From Bathymodiolus brooksi (Eukaryota > Mollusca > Bivalvia > Mytilida > Modiolidae), in contig OY804579.1 in assembly GCA_963680875.1 (NCBI GenBank), forward strand, positions 54,016,036 to 54,080,035: DNA of 64,000 nt, given 5' to 3'. Positions 1-12,481 of the stretch are shown piece after piece; within the stretch, counting starts at the first letter, position 1; every line of letters starts with the position of its first letter. The position numbers and the translations under genes were made by a program. Under the pieces are notes generated by a model. The model ran no database searches. It was not told the origin of the DNA and worked only from the letters and a program-made list of their open reading frames with translations.

Positions 1-116
1 ACCTTTCCATTGGCAGCATAAATTGTGTGCGACATTTTCCGTAAACGTAAATATAAATTACCGTCTTCCAATCAAAGTATACTACCGTATTTGTAGTCTT
101 AGACATATCAGATTCG

Positions 117-251
117 AAATAAATCATGGACGACAGAATGTGTTTTGAGTTTTAACATGGGTTGGCGGATATTAGTAAATTTTATTAAAATACTAATATC
201 CGCCAATCCATGTTAAAACTCAAACCACATTCTGGCTTCCATGATTTATTT
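117..251. repeat. Fold-back (inverted-repeat) element, 61 bp arms
   Basis: Arms 117-177 and 191-251 are reverse complements with about 4 mismatches in 61 positions, around a 13 bp A/T loop. The inner arm carries GGCGGATATTAGTA and its complement. There is no reading frame inside. Most likely a small MITE or fold-back element; no target-site duplication was found at its ends. Confidence 0.8.
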
Positions 252-694
252 CTTAAATCTATTGCAGATAAACGTGACTGATTTGTCATTATTATGAAAC
301 AAAAATCACCTTTCCTCGTTTTCCTAATTCTCCAATGAAATTTTCGTCAATCTGATTCTTTTAATTTTAGTGTTTAATTACTGACAAATCTTCCTGCAAC
401 AGTATGGAGAAAATTGTACGTTTCAATAAAGATTTCTTTTTTAAAAAGCACGTTTCAATTCAATGAGCATTTGTGTCTAAAATGTTTGAATGGTTTATAT
501 AACTTTCCATATATCTTCTATTAATTTCATAAACATATTGTGTTTTAAATTGTTTTACCTTCTTTGTGTTTACATCTTTCGTTTTTATGAAGATACATCA
601 AGATTCAACTACAAGTATAATAAACTATTATTTTATCTACATGTAGTACTACAATATTCCTCATTGTATTAAAAACAAAATACTCAGCTAAAAC
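252..694. other. AT-rich intergenic DNA, nothing recognised
   Basis: Simple AT-rich sequence. Short open frames have no family resemblance and low-complexity composition. No RNA gene or clear repeat seen. Confidence 0.5.
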
Positions 695-790
695 CAGTGC
701 CGTCTTAACCAAGGATTTGCATAGTAGTTCTACTATGCAAATCCTTGTCCTAGCGCATGGACACAATGGGCAGTTATATATTAAACATTT
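695..790 (+). mobile_element. 5' end of an hAT-like MITE, interrupted by a palindrome
   Basis: Starts with CAGTGCCGTCTTAAC, the same 15 bases that begin the complete copy at 23977. In that copy GCATGGGCACGATGGGCAG follows directly; here the matching GCATGGACACAATGGGCAG begins only at about 755. The 45 bases between are a near-perfect palindrome. The right part of the element is not recognisable past about 790, so this is a truncated relic. Confidence 0.6.
710..747. repeat. Perfect 18 bp palindrome, 2 bp loop
   Basis: Arms 710-727 and 730-747 are exact reverse complements (CAAGGATTTGCATAGTAG and its complement) around TT. It sits inside the terminal inverted repeat region of the MITE relic at 695, and so looks like an insertion or a local fold-back synthesis event. 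Confidence 0.85.
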
Positions 791-880
791 TATTTCTTTA
801 AATGAAATTTTTCTAAACATAGTCTTAGATAAAAGCATTATTTCAAAAGTAACTTATCTACTTATCTGTTTAAACGCATT

Positions 881-1126
881 TATAGTAATAACAGTCCCTT
901 TCCAAATATCAATGCGAAACTCGAGTCTGTGGACCATTTCTTCTTCAAATGTAATATATATACTGAACACAGAATACAACTATTCCGTGGCATGAGTAAC
1001 TTGGGTTTTGATATAAACATCGAAAATATATTATTTGGAAATGCCTCTTTTGAAAACGACAAAAAATCTAAACTGTTCTTGCTCGTTCAAAAATACATTG
1101 TTAACTCTAAAAGATTTGTCCACTAA
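881..1126 (+). pseudogene. LINE reverse transcriptase ORF, C-terminal end
   Basis: An open frame of about 82 codons, ending at the TAA near 1126, reads like the last part of a non-LTR retrotransposon pol protein. It has the ESVDHFFFKC block (a C-terminal His/Cys zinc-binding region), then a stretch ending ILFGNASF and the close LVQKYIVNSKRF, a spacing typical of the tail of CR1/Jockey-type ORF2 proteins. The reverse transcriptase core itself is absent upstream, where the sequence turns into the MITE relic and AT-rich DNA, so this is a 5'-truncated copy, the usual outcome of LINE insertion. Assignment rests on pattern recognition of the C-terminus only; the clade is not resolved. Confidence 0.55.
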
Positions 1127-1415
1127 ATTTATATATTGAATATGCATCAGACGACAACGACCTTGTATATACGTTTCCGTATTTGTGTTTACAGATAAAT
1201 ATTATACAAAACTGACTCTTATATTCCAACCAATAGAACTGTTTTTGTCCTGTTATGTTATCTTCAATTTTTGCTGTAGTAGTTATTCATATTATCTGTA
1301 TTTGTAATATATTGTCATTGCTAATGTTTATATATGCACCGGAGAAGACTTCATAAGTTTACAACTTGTGTCTTATCCATTTGTCTTGTTTTGTAGGACA
1401 ATAAAATATGTTTAA
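1127..1415 (+). other. Probable LINE 3' untranslated region
   Basis: Follows the stop of the LINE C-terminal fragment. It is non-coding and AT-rich, and ends near an AATAAA signal at 1400-1405 (within GGACAATAAAATATG). The end of the element is an inference from that signal; no poly(A) or target-site duplication is clear. Confidence 0.35.
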
Positions 1416-2395
1416 AGTAATGCGAAACTCTGCACTTGTCCAGCTGATGGTTACAATAATAAATGTCAAAATACACATTATACAATAATATTAAACCAGA
1501 CTAGTTATGCGAAAGTAAACAGTGAACAAATTTTATGATATATATTATGTCTAGGTTTTTTTTCTCGACTTGTCAACATTCAAATGCAAAAAAAAAAGCA
1601 GAAAAAAAAGACTTGTTACTTTTAAAACTGATCAAGTACTTTATCTGTTCTCTGTGAAGGCCTAATACGGGGGTAGGGGTGCGATATTGTTTACAGGGCT
1701 TGATAATAAATTCTGATTTTATAACTTTAACGATGTAAACAATTTTTAGATCTATTACAGAATATGTAGTGTAATGATTTTATAAATTTTTACCCCATCG
1801 GTATTCCGGAAGTGACGAGACGGTAAAAGATAGCTTGGCATGCGCAGTCACCACCAAGAATGGGAACTTGAAAGATGTACAACTAGTTCCCGGTGACCAA
1901 AGACCTGGAAGATATTATTCAGGTATATGAAACACAACATAAATTATTTTATTACAGTGTTGTTAGAAGTCGACACGATCCTAATTTATTACAGTGTTGT
2001 CAGAAGTCGGCACGATGCCACTGTTTTTCCATAAGCTTACACTTATTACGTTGACGTTTGTTCGCGCCATAATTTTTTTTTCGGCATATAATTTTTTTTC
2101 TTTCTCCCGCGAATATATATGGCGCGTTGATGTATTTAATGGCGTGTTGATTTATATCCCTGATACGGTTTATTAAAACAGTAGCAGGACAGATTTGAAG
2201 GCGATATTGATCAACATTTTCGCAATATATTGCACCCCCCCTTGCTCTCACTACAGCTCTGTGCGTCAGATATTTTTATGTCCTTGTTGTGGTTGGAATA
2301 ACATTTATGTGCATTTTGATGTGCTATTTTTTAACAATATTGGTTATATTTTTTGCAATTTTGATATTATATTAAGCCAAGAAAAATACCTGTGT
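1416..2395. other. Intergenic; one small tandem duplication
   Basis: No gene recognised. At about 1940-2015 a segment containing TTATTACAGTGTTGT and AGAAGTCG is repeated with a 37 bp period. Poly-T and AT-rich runs elsewhere. Confidence 0.45.
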
Positions 2396-2399
2396 TTCT

Positions 2400-2830
2400 G
2401 CTAACCCTGGAGCAGTGCTATATACAGGTGACAACGAAGGAATCAGCCTCAAGAGACCGGTAGTGCAAAGAGGATCCATACTGCTGGCAGAGCTTGTGGC
2501 AATACTCATGGTGTTAGAACAGTTTCAACACTGCATAGCTGCATTAAAAGATGGGTTTACATTAAGGGAAATATAGGGACATTGATGAGATACGGAATGT
2601 GAACAACCCTATCTTGGATCCCAGGCCATGCTACATGTAATATAGCCGGGAACGAGATAGCGGACCAACTGGCATGCTAATATAGCCGGGAACGAGATAG
2701 CGGACCAACTGGCAAAGGAAGCAGCAAAAGATTCAATGTCCCTAAATGAACAGTATAATGTCATCACCATGTCAGATGTCAAACAAGCAGTGGACTTCAA
2801 CTAAAATAAAATGGCAGAATAGATGGACCA
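2400..2830 (+). pseudogene. RNase H domain relic of a LINE
   Basis: Two pieces read as a retrotransposon RNase H. From about 2404 an open stretch contains GAVLYTGD, then GSILLAELVAILMVLEQF, matching the beta-strand region and the AEL.AI helix in which the Glu is catalytic. After a stop and a shift, from about 2610, comes LSWIPGHATCNIAGNEIADQ, the usual W-x-P-G-H-x-x-x-x-G-N-E-x-A-D segment with the last catalytic Asp. A 40 bp tandem duplication at 2639-2718 repeats the GNEIADQLA coding segment and breaks the frame. Further stops follow. The arrangement fits LINEs that carry RNase H after the reverse transcriptase; no RT is present nearby. Confidence 0.6.
2639..2718. repeat. 40 bp tandem duplication inside the RNase H relic
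   Basis: The segment starting AATATAGCCGGGAACGAG occurs at 2639 and again at 2679 without change over the 36 bases compared. Forty is not a multiple of three, so the duplication itself shifts the frame. Confidence 0.85.
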
Positions 2831-4970
2831 TCAGCGAATCAGGAACATGCTCTAAAATATTAGGTACAAAAAAAATGTATCGACACATGTAGGAAAAAGA
2901 TTAAATTTTTAAAAATATTTTTAGCTAGTTTCTACAGAGGACACATTCCGACTTTAATAGTTCTTGTTCAAAAATGGCAAAAAAAACTTTAGGGTATACA
3001 CAAAAAATTTGTGGAAACACATCTAATTAATTTTTTTGCCTTATTGATTATCAGACTTTATTTCTTCGGTCATTTTCGAAGTACTGATGATTGTGTGCAC
3101 ACTTGTCAAAACTTATTAAATTGAAAATGTATTACATGTATCCACCTCTGACATTTCCTTATAATTCTCATTAAAATTGGTATTTATATCAAAGATAAAT
3201 GCCATGTTTACTTATGCACTTATGCCAAAACATCGCTTAATTTGATGAAGAAATGTCGGTTCACTGACTTTTTTTGTTTGCATAGGTTTTGTAATGGCGC
3301 CCAAGTCACGTTACCTAATATCAGTCAACCATAAAATAGTCATGTGGAACACCAATAGGCCAAGAAGATTGTATTTTACAATATTTTTAAATTTGCTTTT
3401 TCCATATTTCCCCATTTTTTCATTAAATGGTGTTTGTTGTCACTTTTTTTCAGCAGATACTTTCTCTGTTTTCATGTACAATTTTATCCATTTCCATGTA
3501 ATTTATATATATTAAATCATATTTATTCCCCACAATTTCCTGCTGAAAATTGTGACATGTCTATGGAATTAATTATTTCAAAACAAAAAATACAATCGAT
3601 ATCTGAACTCACCTGACAGCGTATTCCAAAATGGTGACCTACATGTACTCTAGGTAAGGTGTTGACCGAGAGGATATATAGTATACAGCATATCCCCAAT
3701 TAGGATTTTTGTCATTTTGTGTAATTTTGTATTGGCAATTGTACATATATTTTTTTCTTCTTATTTTTACATCAATTTATAGACTTGTCATAGTTGTGTG
3801 CGACAGATCTTCTGATGCCACAGCTGTGCCAGGAATCTTTTTTGTGAGCAATTTTTATGTCAGACCTTCTTTGTTGTTTTCAGGAAAATACGGTGGTAGG
3901 GCCAAATAAAAAAATATGTGTATTTACGGTCACATGTCAAAAAAAATCTAGGGTCGGTCGGCATTTAAAAAAAAAAAAAAAATTATCGGCAAAACCTGAA
4001 ATAGTCATTCCGAAATCCGATTCCGGTATTTCATTTTCGAAATTTCCGGTAAGCCGTCATTTGTTGTAACCCGAATAATCCAGTCGTTATATTACGCCCC
4101 CGCTGGTCGCTATTATTAATTTCATTTAAAAAAAGATTAAAAAATTGTATTTTATGATAATGATGGCTGATTAAAATTGTTTGTCATGGATTAACTGTCA
4201 GTTGTAATATACAGGAAGGACACCTACTGTGAAGCCATCTATTTTGAGATGCCATTCAATGAAAATAACAACCTGACCTGAAGTCTTTGATACAAAACAA
4301 TTTATTTAATTGATACATGTCTTTTACAGAATATGTTAAGTATTCTTAAATTTGAGAAACGTTAAAACGCCACATATCGATTGGAGTTTTCGTTGTGTAC
4401 ATTGACACCGAAAGTCCGGTGCCTAACATTCAATCAAAATCACATGGTCTGGCAGATGGAAATAAAAAACTTTTGACGGAACAAACGTATTGGAAGCTTA
4501 CCATCGAAAATCAATATACATGTACATTTAATGGCATATAAGAAAAAACAGACAGTTCGAAGTGGTTTACCCTAAAAAATCCTACTTTCACTTTCGTTTT
4601 AACACAGTCAGGTGGTTTCTTTCCAATGTTATCAATTTTTTATTTAAAACCACAAGGTCATGAAATATGGCCTTAAGATTATCCTAAATTGTCTAGGTTT
4701 TTGTATTTTCATTTTGTATTTACGTACTACATTTGTACTTTATCATACATCCTTTTTGTCTGGTTCCCGGGTTTAGTGGTATTACTCCCTAAGAGCAATA
4801 AAAGCTTGTTTCTTTTACCATTTCTTGGTCAAATTTATATACATGTACCTACAATGTAGGTCCTATCCATATCAATATCCAGTCAAAAACTATATAAGGC
4901 ATTTGGCAGTCCAATATTTACAACAATTAATGTCAATATACAAAAGTACCTCCATGAAGCTTTTGATGAA
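2831..4970. other. AT-rich intergenic DNA, no gene recognised
   Basis: Scattered short frames with many Phe/Ile/Tyr residues look like chance openings in AT-rich DNA. Around 3880-4075 a piece with GGTCGGTCGGCATTT followed by a poly-A run and a patch with CCGGTATTTCATTTTCGAAAT resembles an old dispersed repeat, but there is no second copy in the window. Confidence 0.4.
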
Positions 4971-4974
4971 AAAA

Positions 4975-5311
4975 TTTGATTTTTCAGCTATTGGGTTCAG
5001 GTTGGAAAAAAAACATGAAAATGGCTTTTTATCTTAATATACATTTTGTATTAGTCAGAGAGCTGATTTCCAACACAATAAACAACTTCTAACACACATT
5101 TATGTTTCATTTGTACATTTAATATCTAATTAAAATGAAAAATCTGATTTTTCAGCTATTGGGTTCAGGTTGGAAAAAAAACATGAAAATGGCTTTTTAT
5201 CTTAATATACATTTTGTATTAGTCAGAGAGCTGATTTCCAACACAATAAACAACTTCTAACACACATTTATGTTTCATTTGTACATTTAATATCTAATTA
5301 AAATGAAAAAT
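4975..5311. repeat. Two-copy direct tandem duplication, 168 bp
   Basis: TTCAGCTATTGGGTTCAGG occurs at 4983 and 5151, and the following sequence through AACTTCTAACACACATTT and on to AATTAAAATGAAAAAT is the same in both. The two copies are almost identical, so the duplication is recent. Confidence 0.85.
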
Positions 5312-5317
5312 TTAACT

Positions 5318-6845
5318 CACCTTGCCAACACTTGGAGTCTCTGTCGTCCTTCGTCCGTTAACTTTTCACATTTTAATCTTTTCCTCTGAAACCCCTTAGC
5401 CAAATGAACTGAAACTTGGTAGGAAGCATCTATGGAAGGTCCTCTATAAAGATTGCACATTTTGTCTCGATCTGTTAACAAACATGGCCGACACAGGCAA
5501 TTCTTGTTTCTGATTGGCAGATTAAAAAAAATCTTCACCTCTGAAATCGCTTTGCCAAATGAACCGAAACTTGGTAGGAAGCATCTATGGAAGGTCCTCT
5601 ATAAAGATTGCTCATTTTGTCTTGATCCGTTTACAAACATGGCCGCCACAGGCAATTCTTGTTTCTGATTGGTTGATTTCTACAAAAAATCTTCTCCTCT
5701 GAAACCGCTTGTCCAAATGATCCAAAACCTGGTAGGAAGCATTTATTAAGATTGCTCATTTCGTCTTGATCTGTTAACAAACATGGCCACCACAGTCAAT
5801 TCATGTTTCTAATTTGTTGATTTCTAAAAATTCTTTTTCTTTGAAACCGCTTGGCCAAATGAACCAAAACTTAATAGGACACATCTATGGCAGGTCCTCT
5901 ATACAGATCGTTCATTTCAGCCCGATTTGTTAACAAACATGGCCACCACAGTCAATTCATGTTTCTAATTTGTTGATTTCTAAAAATTCTTTTTCTTTGA
6001 AACCGCTTGGCCAAATGAACCAAAACTTAATAGGACACATCTATGGCAGGTCCTCTATACAGATCGTTCATTTCAGCCCGATTTGTTAACAAACATGGCC
6101 ACCACAGGAAATTCTTGTTTCTGATTGGCAGATTAAAAAAAATCTTCACCTCTGAAATCGCTTTGCCAAATGAACCGAAACTTGGTAGGAAGCATCTATG
6201 GAAGGTCCTCTATAATTGCTCATTTTGTCTTGATCCGTTTACAAACATGGCCGCCACAGGCAATTCTTGTTTCTGATTGGTTGATTTCTACAAAAAATCT
6301 TCTCCTCTGAAACCGCTTGTCCAAATGATCCAAAACCTGGTAGGAAGCATTTATTAAGATTGCTCATTTCGTCTTGATCTGTTAACAAACATGGCCACCA
6401 CAGTCAATTCATGTTTCTAATTTGTTGATTTCTAAAAATTCTTTTTCTTTGAAACCGCTTGGCCAAATGAACCAAAACTTAATAGGACACATCTATGGCA
6501 GGTCCTCTATACAGATCGTTCATTTCAGCCCGATTTGTTAACAAACATGGCCAACACAGGAAATTCTTGTTTCTGATTGGTCAATTTCTAAAAATCTTCT
6601 CCTCTGAAACCGCTTGTCCAAATGAACCGAAACTTGGTAGGAAGCATCTATGGAAGGCCCTCTATTAAGATTGCTCATTTCGTCCTGACCCGTTAATTAA
6701 CATGGCCGCCACAGACAATTTATGTTTCTGATTGATTGATTTCATTTGGTAGGAAGCATCTATGGAAGGTCGTCCATAAAGATTGCTCATTTCGTGACGA
6801 TCCATTTACAAACATGGCCGCCACAGGCAATTCTGGTTTCTGATT
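5318..6845. repeat. Tandem array, about 155 bp unit, about 10 copies
   Basis: Each unit contains ACAAACATGGCC, then CAATTCTTGTTTCTGATTGG, an A-rich stretch, CTCTGAAACCGCTTG, CCAAATGAACC, and GGTAGGAAGCATCTATGG. Anchor words fall near 5480, 5633, 5777, 5932, 6088, 6243, 6387, 6542, 6698 and 6810. There is also a longer duplication: the block starting at 5521 recurs at 6132, 611 bp on. Short open frames with [19 protein letters not shown] are by-products of the array. Confidence 0.85.
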
Positions 6846-7044
6846 GGTTGATACAGTACAGAAAGAGACATACCGTGATTGATCACTCCAAGAGACATAA
6901 TTTTTAATCCTTTAGACATACAGTGTATCACGGACATAAACCCACTGTGATAGACCTAAACAGGGCCATAAAACAAGGTGGTGGGGATTAAATTTGATGG
7001 CTCTCGGTCACCTGTGCGCCGATTGATGTTTTACCTCCAATTAA
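6846..7044. other. Spacer between two arrays
   Basis: Short unique sequence, with GATAGACCTAAACAGGGCC and AACAAGGTGGTGGGG; nothing recognised. Confidence 0.4.
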
Positions 7045-10000
7045 CAGATTAGCGGCTTAGGGGTGGGGGAAAGGGGGTAGGACTAAAGGTGCGAAAAAGG
7101 GGGAGGTTTAAAGGTGGGGAAAGGGGGAGGGGTAGGAAAAGGAGGGAAGGTTAAGCGTGGGAAAAGGGTAGGGATATGGTTGGGGAAAAGGGGTTAGGGT
7201 TAAGCGTGTGCTAAAGGGGGATGGGTTAAGGTCGGGGAAAAAGGGGAGGGTTAAGTTTGAGGAAAAGTGGGTAGGTTTAAGGGTGGGGGAAATTAGGGTG
7301 GGAAAAAAGGGGATAGGGTTAAGGGTGCAGTAAAGGGGGATGGCTTAAGGGTGGGGAAAGGGGGTAGGTCTAAAGGTGCAAAAAAGGGGGAGGTTTAAAG
7401 GTGGGGAAAGGGGGAGGGGTAGGATAAAGGAGGGAAGGTTAAGCGTGGGAAAAGGGTAGGGATATGGTTGGGGGGGTCAAAGGGGAGGGTTCAGAATGCA
7501 GGAAAAGGGTGTGTGGTTAAGGGGGGCATTAAGAGTGGGGAAAAGGGGGTTAGGGGTAAGGGTTAATGGTGTGGTAAAAGGGAATGGTTTAAGGGTGGGG
7601 GAAAAGGAGGAGGTTTAAGGGTGGGAAAAGGTGGGATGTTTAAGGGTGGGAAAAGAGGGAGAATTAAGGGTGAGGCAAAATAGGGCAGATTTAGGGTGGG
7701 AAAAAGGGGGAGACTCAAGTGTGGGGAAAAGAGGGTAGGTTTAAAGGTGGGAAAAAAAGGGGAGGTTTAAGGGTAGGGAAAGGGGGGTAGGGTTAGGAAA
7801 AAGGAGGGAGGTTAAGTGTGGGAAAAGGGTAGGGATATGGTTGGGGAAAAAGGGGAGGGCTAAGTTTGAGGAAAAGTGGGTAGGGTTGAGGGTGGGAAAA
7901 AGAGGGAGGGTAAAGGGGGATAGTTTAAGGGTGGGGAAAAGGAGGAGGTTTAAGGGTGGGGAAAAGGGAGAGTTAAGGGTGGGGGAAAATAGGGGAGATT
8001 TAGGGTGGGAAAAAGGGGGGGGTTAAGGGTGGGGGAAATGGGTTAGGGTTAAGGGTGCGGTAAAGGGGCATGGTTTAAGTGTGGGGAAAAGAGGGTAGGT
8101 TTAAATGTGAGAAAAAAGGGGGAGGTTTAAGGGTAGGAAAAATGGGAGGGTTAGGAAAAAGGAGGGAAGGTTAAGCATGAGAAAAGGGTAGGGATATGGT
8201 TGGGGGAAAAGGGGGAGTTATGGGTTGGGAAAAAGGGGGGGGTTAAGTTTGAGGAAAAGTGGGTAGGGTTGAGGGTGGGAAAAAGGGGGAGTATTAAGGG
8301 TGGGAAAAATGGGGAGGGTTAAGGGTGGAGAAAAGGGGTTAGGGTTAAGGGTGGAGAAAAGGGGTTAGGGTTAAGGGTGGGGAAAAGGAGGAGGTTTATG
8401 GGTGGGAGGGGAAAGGGAGAATTTAGGGTGGGAAAAAGGGAGAGGGTTAAAGGTGTGGAAAAGGGGTTAAGGGGTGCGGTAAAGGGGGATGGTTTAAGGG
8501 TGGGAAAAGGTGGGAGGGGAAAAGAGGGAGAATTAAGGGTGGGGGAAATAGGGGATATTTAGGGTGGGAAAAAGGGGGAGACTCAGGTGTGGGGAAAAGA
8601 AGGTAGGGTTAAAGGAGGGGGAAATGGGGGGTTTAAGGGTGGGGGAAAATAAGGGAGATTTAGGGTGGGAAAAAGGGAGAGACTCAAGTGTGGGGAAAAG
8701 AGGGTAGGTTTAAAGGTGGGAAAAAAGGGGGAGGTTTAAGGGTAGGGAAAATGGGAGGGTTAGGAAAAAGGAGGGAAGGTTAAGCGTGGGAAAATGGTAG
8801 GGATATGGTTGGGGGAAAGGGGGAGGGTTAAGTTTAAGGAAAAGTGGGTAGGGTTTAGGGTGGGAAAAAGGGGGAGTATTAAGGGTGGGAAAAATGGGGA
8901 GGGTTAAGGATGGGGAAAAGTGGTTAGGGTTAAGGGTGGGGAAAAGGTGGGAGGTTTAAGTGAGGGGGACATAGGGAGATTTAAGGTGGGGAAAAGGGAG
9001 AGGTTAAAGGATGGGAAAAAGAGGGAGACTCAAGTGTGGGGAAAAGAGGGTAGGGTTTAAGGGTGGGGAAAAATGGGTAGGGTTAAAGGTGGGAAAAAGG
9101 GAGAGGTTTAATGGTGGGGAAAAGGGGTAGGGATATGGTTGGGGAAGAGTTATTGGTAGGGAAAAGGGTGGAAGCGTTAAAGGTGGAGGTTTAAGGGTAG
9201 GGAAAAGGGGAAGGGTTAAGGGTGGGGGAATGGGGGTAGGTTTAAAGGTGCGAAAAAGGAGGAGGGATGGAAAAAAGAGGGAAGGATAAGCGTGGGAAAA
9301 AGGGGTAGGGATATGGTTGGGGAAAAGGGGAAGGGTTAAGAGTGGGGGGAAGGGGGTAGGTCTAAAGGTGCGAAAAAGGGGGAGGTTTAAAGGTGGGGAA
9401 AGGGGGAGGGGTAGGAAAAAGGAGGGAAGGTTAAGCGTGGGAAAAGGGTAGGGTTAAGGGTGTGGTAAAGGGGGATGGTTTAAGGTTGAGGAAAAGGGGA
9501 GGGTTAAGGGTGTGGTAAAGGGGGATGGTTTAAGGTCGGGGAAAAAGGTGAGGAAAAGGGGAGGGTTAAGTTTGAGGAAAAGTGGGTAGGATTGAGGGTG
9601 GGAAAAAAGGGGGAGTATTAAGGGTGGGAAAAATGGGGAGGGTTAAGGGTGGGGAAAAGGGGTTAGGGTTAAGGGTGTGGTAAAGGGGAATGGTTTAAAG
9701 GTGGGGAAAAGGAGGGGGTTTAAGGATGGGAGGGAGAATTAAGGGTGGGGGAAAATAGGGGAGATTTAGGGTGGGAAAAAGGGGGAGACTCAAGTGTGGG
9801 GAAAAGAGGGTAGGGTTAAAGGTGGGAAAAAGGGGTAAGGATATGGTTGGGGAGAGTTATTGGTAGGGAAAAGGGTGGAAGCGTTAAAGGTGGAGGTTTA
9901 AGGGTAGTGAAAAGGGGAAGGGTTAAGGGTGGGGGAACGGGGGTAGGTTTAAAGGTGCAAAAAAGGGGAGGAATAGGAAAAAAGAGCGAAGGTTAAGCGT

Positions 10001-11409
10001 GGGAAAAAGGGGTAGGGATATGGTTGGGGAAAAGGGGGAGAGTTATGGGTAGATAAAAGGGGGAAGCGTTAAGGGTGGGGAAAGGGGAAGGGTTAAGAGT
10101 GGGGGAAAGGGGGTAGGTCTAAAGGTGCGAAAAAGGGGTAGGAAAAAGGAGGGAAGGTTAAGCATGGTGAAAAGGGGTAGGGATATGGTTGGGTAAAAGG
10201 GGGAAGGGTTAAGGGTGGGAAAAACGGGTAAGGGATAAGGGTGGGTAAAAGGAGAGGGGTAAGGTTTAAAGGTGAGGAAAAGGGGGAGGGTTTTGGGTGG
10301 GAAAAGGGGAGAGGGGGAGGGTTAAGGTTGGGAAAAAGGGGAGAGGTTTAAATGTGGGAAAAAAGGGGAGGGTTAAGTGTGGGCAAAAGGGGGAAGGGTT
10401 AAGGGTGGAGAAAAGGGGGAGGAAAAAGGAGGGAAGGTTAAGCGTGGGAAAAAGGGTAGGGATATGGTTGGGTAAAAGGGGGGATAGTTATGGGTAGGGT
10501 AAAAGGGTGGATGATTTAGGGTGGGTAAAAGGGGGAAGTGTTAAAGGTGGAGGTTTAAGGGTGGGGGAAGGGGGTAGGTTTATAGGTGCGAAAAAGGGGA
10601 GGTTTAAAGGTGGGGAAAGGGGGAGGGGTAGGAAAAGGAGGGAAGGTTAAGCATGGTATTAAGGGGTAGGGATATGGTTGGGTAAAAGGTGGAAGGGTTA
10701 AAGGTGGGAAAAACGGGGAGGGTTAAGAGTGGGGGAAAAGGGGGATTTAGGGTGGGAAAAATGGTTAAGGTTAAAATTGTGAAAAAGGGGAGGTTTAAAG
10801 GTGGGGAAAAGGAGGGAAGGTTAAGGGTGGGGAAAAAAGGGGGAGGTTTAAAGGTAGGAAACATGGGGATGGTTAAGTGTGGGGAAAAGGGGGTAGGGTT
10901 AAAGGTGGGGAAAAGGGGTAGGGATATGGGTGGGTAAAAGTGGGAGGGTTAAGGATAGGGAAAAGGGGAGGATTACGTTTGGGGAAAAGGGGGAGAGTTA
11001 AGCGTGAGGAAAAGGTTAGGGATATGGTTGGGTAAAAGGGGGAGAGTTAAAGGTAGGAAAATGGGGGAGGGTTATGGTGGGAAAGGGGGATCGTTGAGAG
11101 TGGAAAAAAAGGGGTAAGGATGATGGGTGGGGAAAAGGGGGATGTTAAGGGTAGGAAAAAGAGGGGGGTTTAGGATGGGGGAAAAGGGGGAGGATTAAGG
11201 GTAGGGAAAAGTGGGAGGGTTCAGTGTGGGGAAAAAGGAGGAGGGAATGGTTAAGGATGGGGAAAAAGAGGGTTAAGGGTGGGAAATTGGGGAGGGTTAT
11301 GGTGGGTAATGGGGAGGGTTAAGAGTGGGGAAAAAGGGGAAGGGTTATGGGTGGGGAAAAGGGGGTGGGTTATGAGTGAGGAAAAGGGGGAGGGTTATGG
11401 TGGGTTAAG

Positions 11410-11518
11410 GGTGGGATTTGAGAGATGCTAAGGCCAGTCTGATGCAGATTCTTGGTTTATTGAGGTCAAAATCATAACAGGCAGAGAACACCTCAAAGAA
11501 AAGTAAGTCGAAGGGGAT
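11410..11518. repeat. Non-G-rich island in the G-rich array, copy 1
   Basis: About 105 bp beginning GGGATTTGAGAGATGCTAAG and ending AGTAAGTCGAAGGGG, with normal base composition. The same island recurs at 12482 with a few changes, so both it and its G-rich surroundings were duplicated with a period of about 1.07 kb. Confidence 0.85.
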
Positions 11519-12481
11519 AAAGGGGGAAGGTTGAGGGTGGGAAAAAGTGAGAGTTCAGGATGGGGGAAAATGGGAAGGGTTAAGGGTGGGAAAAGGGGGA
11601 GGGTTAAGGTTGGAAAAAGGGGGAGGGTAGGATGTGGGGGAAGGGTTAGGGGGAGGCTTATGGATGGGGAAAAAGGGGGAGGGTTAAGTGTTAAGGGTAG
11701 TAAAATGGGGGAGGGTTCAGCGTGGAGAAAAAGGAGGAGGGTTATGTTGGGAAAGGGAGAGAGGATTATGAGGGATGGGAAAAAGGGGAGGGTTTAGGGT
11801 AGGGAAAAGCGGGTGGGATAATGGGGTAGGGTTAAAGGTGCGAAAAAGTTGGAGGTATGGTTGGGTAAAAGGGGAGGGGGAGGGTTAAGAGTGGGAAAAT
11901 GGGGATAAGGTTATGGGTGGGAAAAAGGAGGTAGGTTGGGAAAAAAGGGAATGTTTAAGGGTGGGAAAAAGGGGTAGGGTTAAAGGTGGTAAAATTGGGG
12001 CGTATTAAGGTTGGGATAATGGGGGCAGGGTTAAGCGTGGGAAAAAGGGCAGGAATATGGTGGGGTAAAAGGGGGAGGGTTATGGGTAGGGAAAAGGGAG
12101 GAGGGTTAAGGGAATGGAAATGGAGGGGGGTTATGGTAGGAAAAGGGGATTGCTAAGGATGGGAAAAAAGGGTAGGGATATGGTTGGGTAAAAGGGGGGA
12201 AGTTTATGGGTAGGGAAAAGGGGGAGGGTTAGGGGTAAAAAAAAATGGGGGATGGTTCAGCATGTGGAAAAAGGGGAAGGGTTAAGGATGGGGAAAAGGG
12301 GGAGGGTTAAGGGTGAGAAAATGGGAGAGGGTTAAGCGTGGGGAAAAAGGAGGAGGGTTATGGTGGGTAAGGGGGAGCGTTAAGAGTGGGAAAAAAGGGG
12401 AAGGGTTAATGCTGGGGAAAAGGGGGAGGGTTATGCATGTGAAAAGGAGGAGGGTTAAGGGTGGGAAAATGGGGGAGGGTA

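Noticed and set aside
8335..8380. True telomere or chromosome end
   Set aside because: Only two to three TTAGGG-like words in a row, surrounded by degenerate G-rich units and with unique DNA on both sides. Interstitial similarity only.
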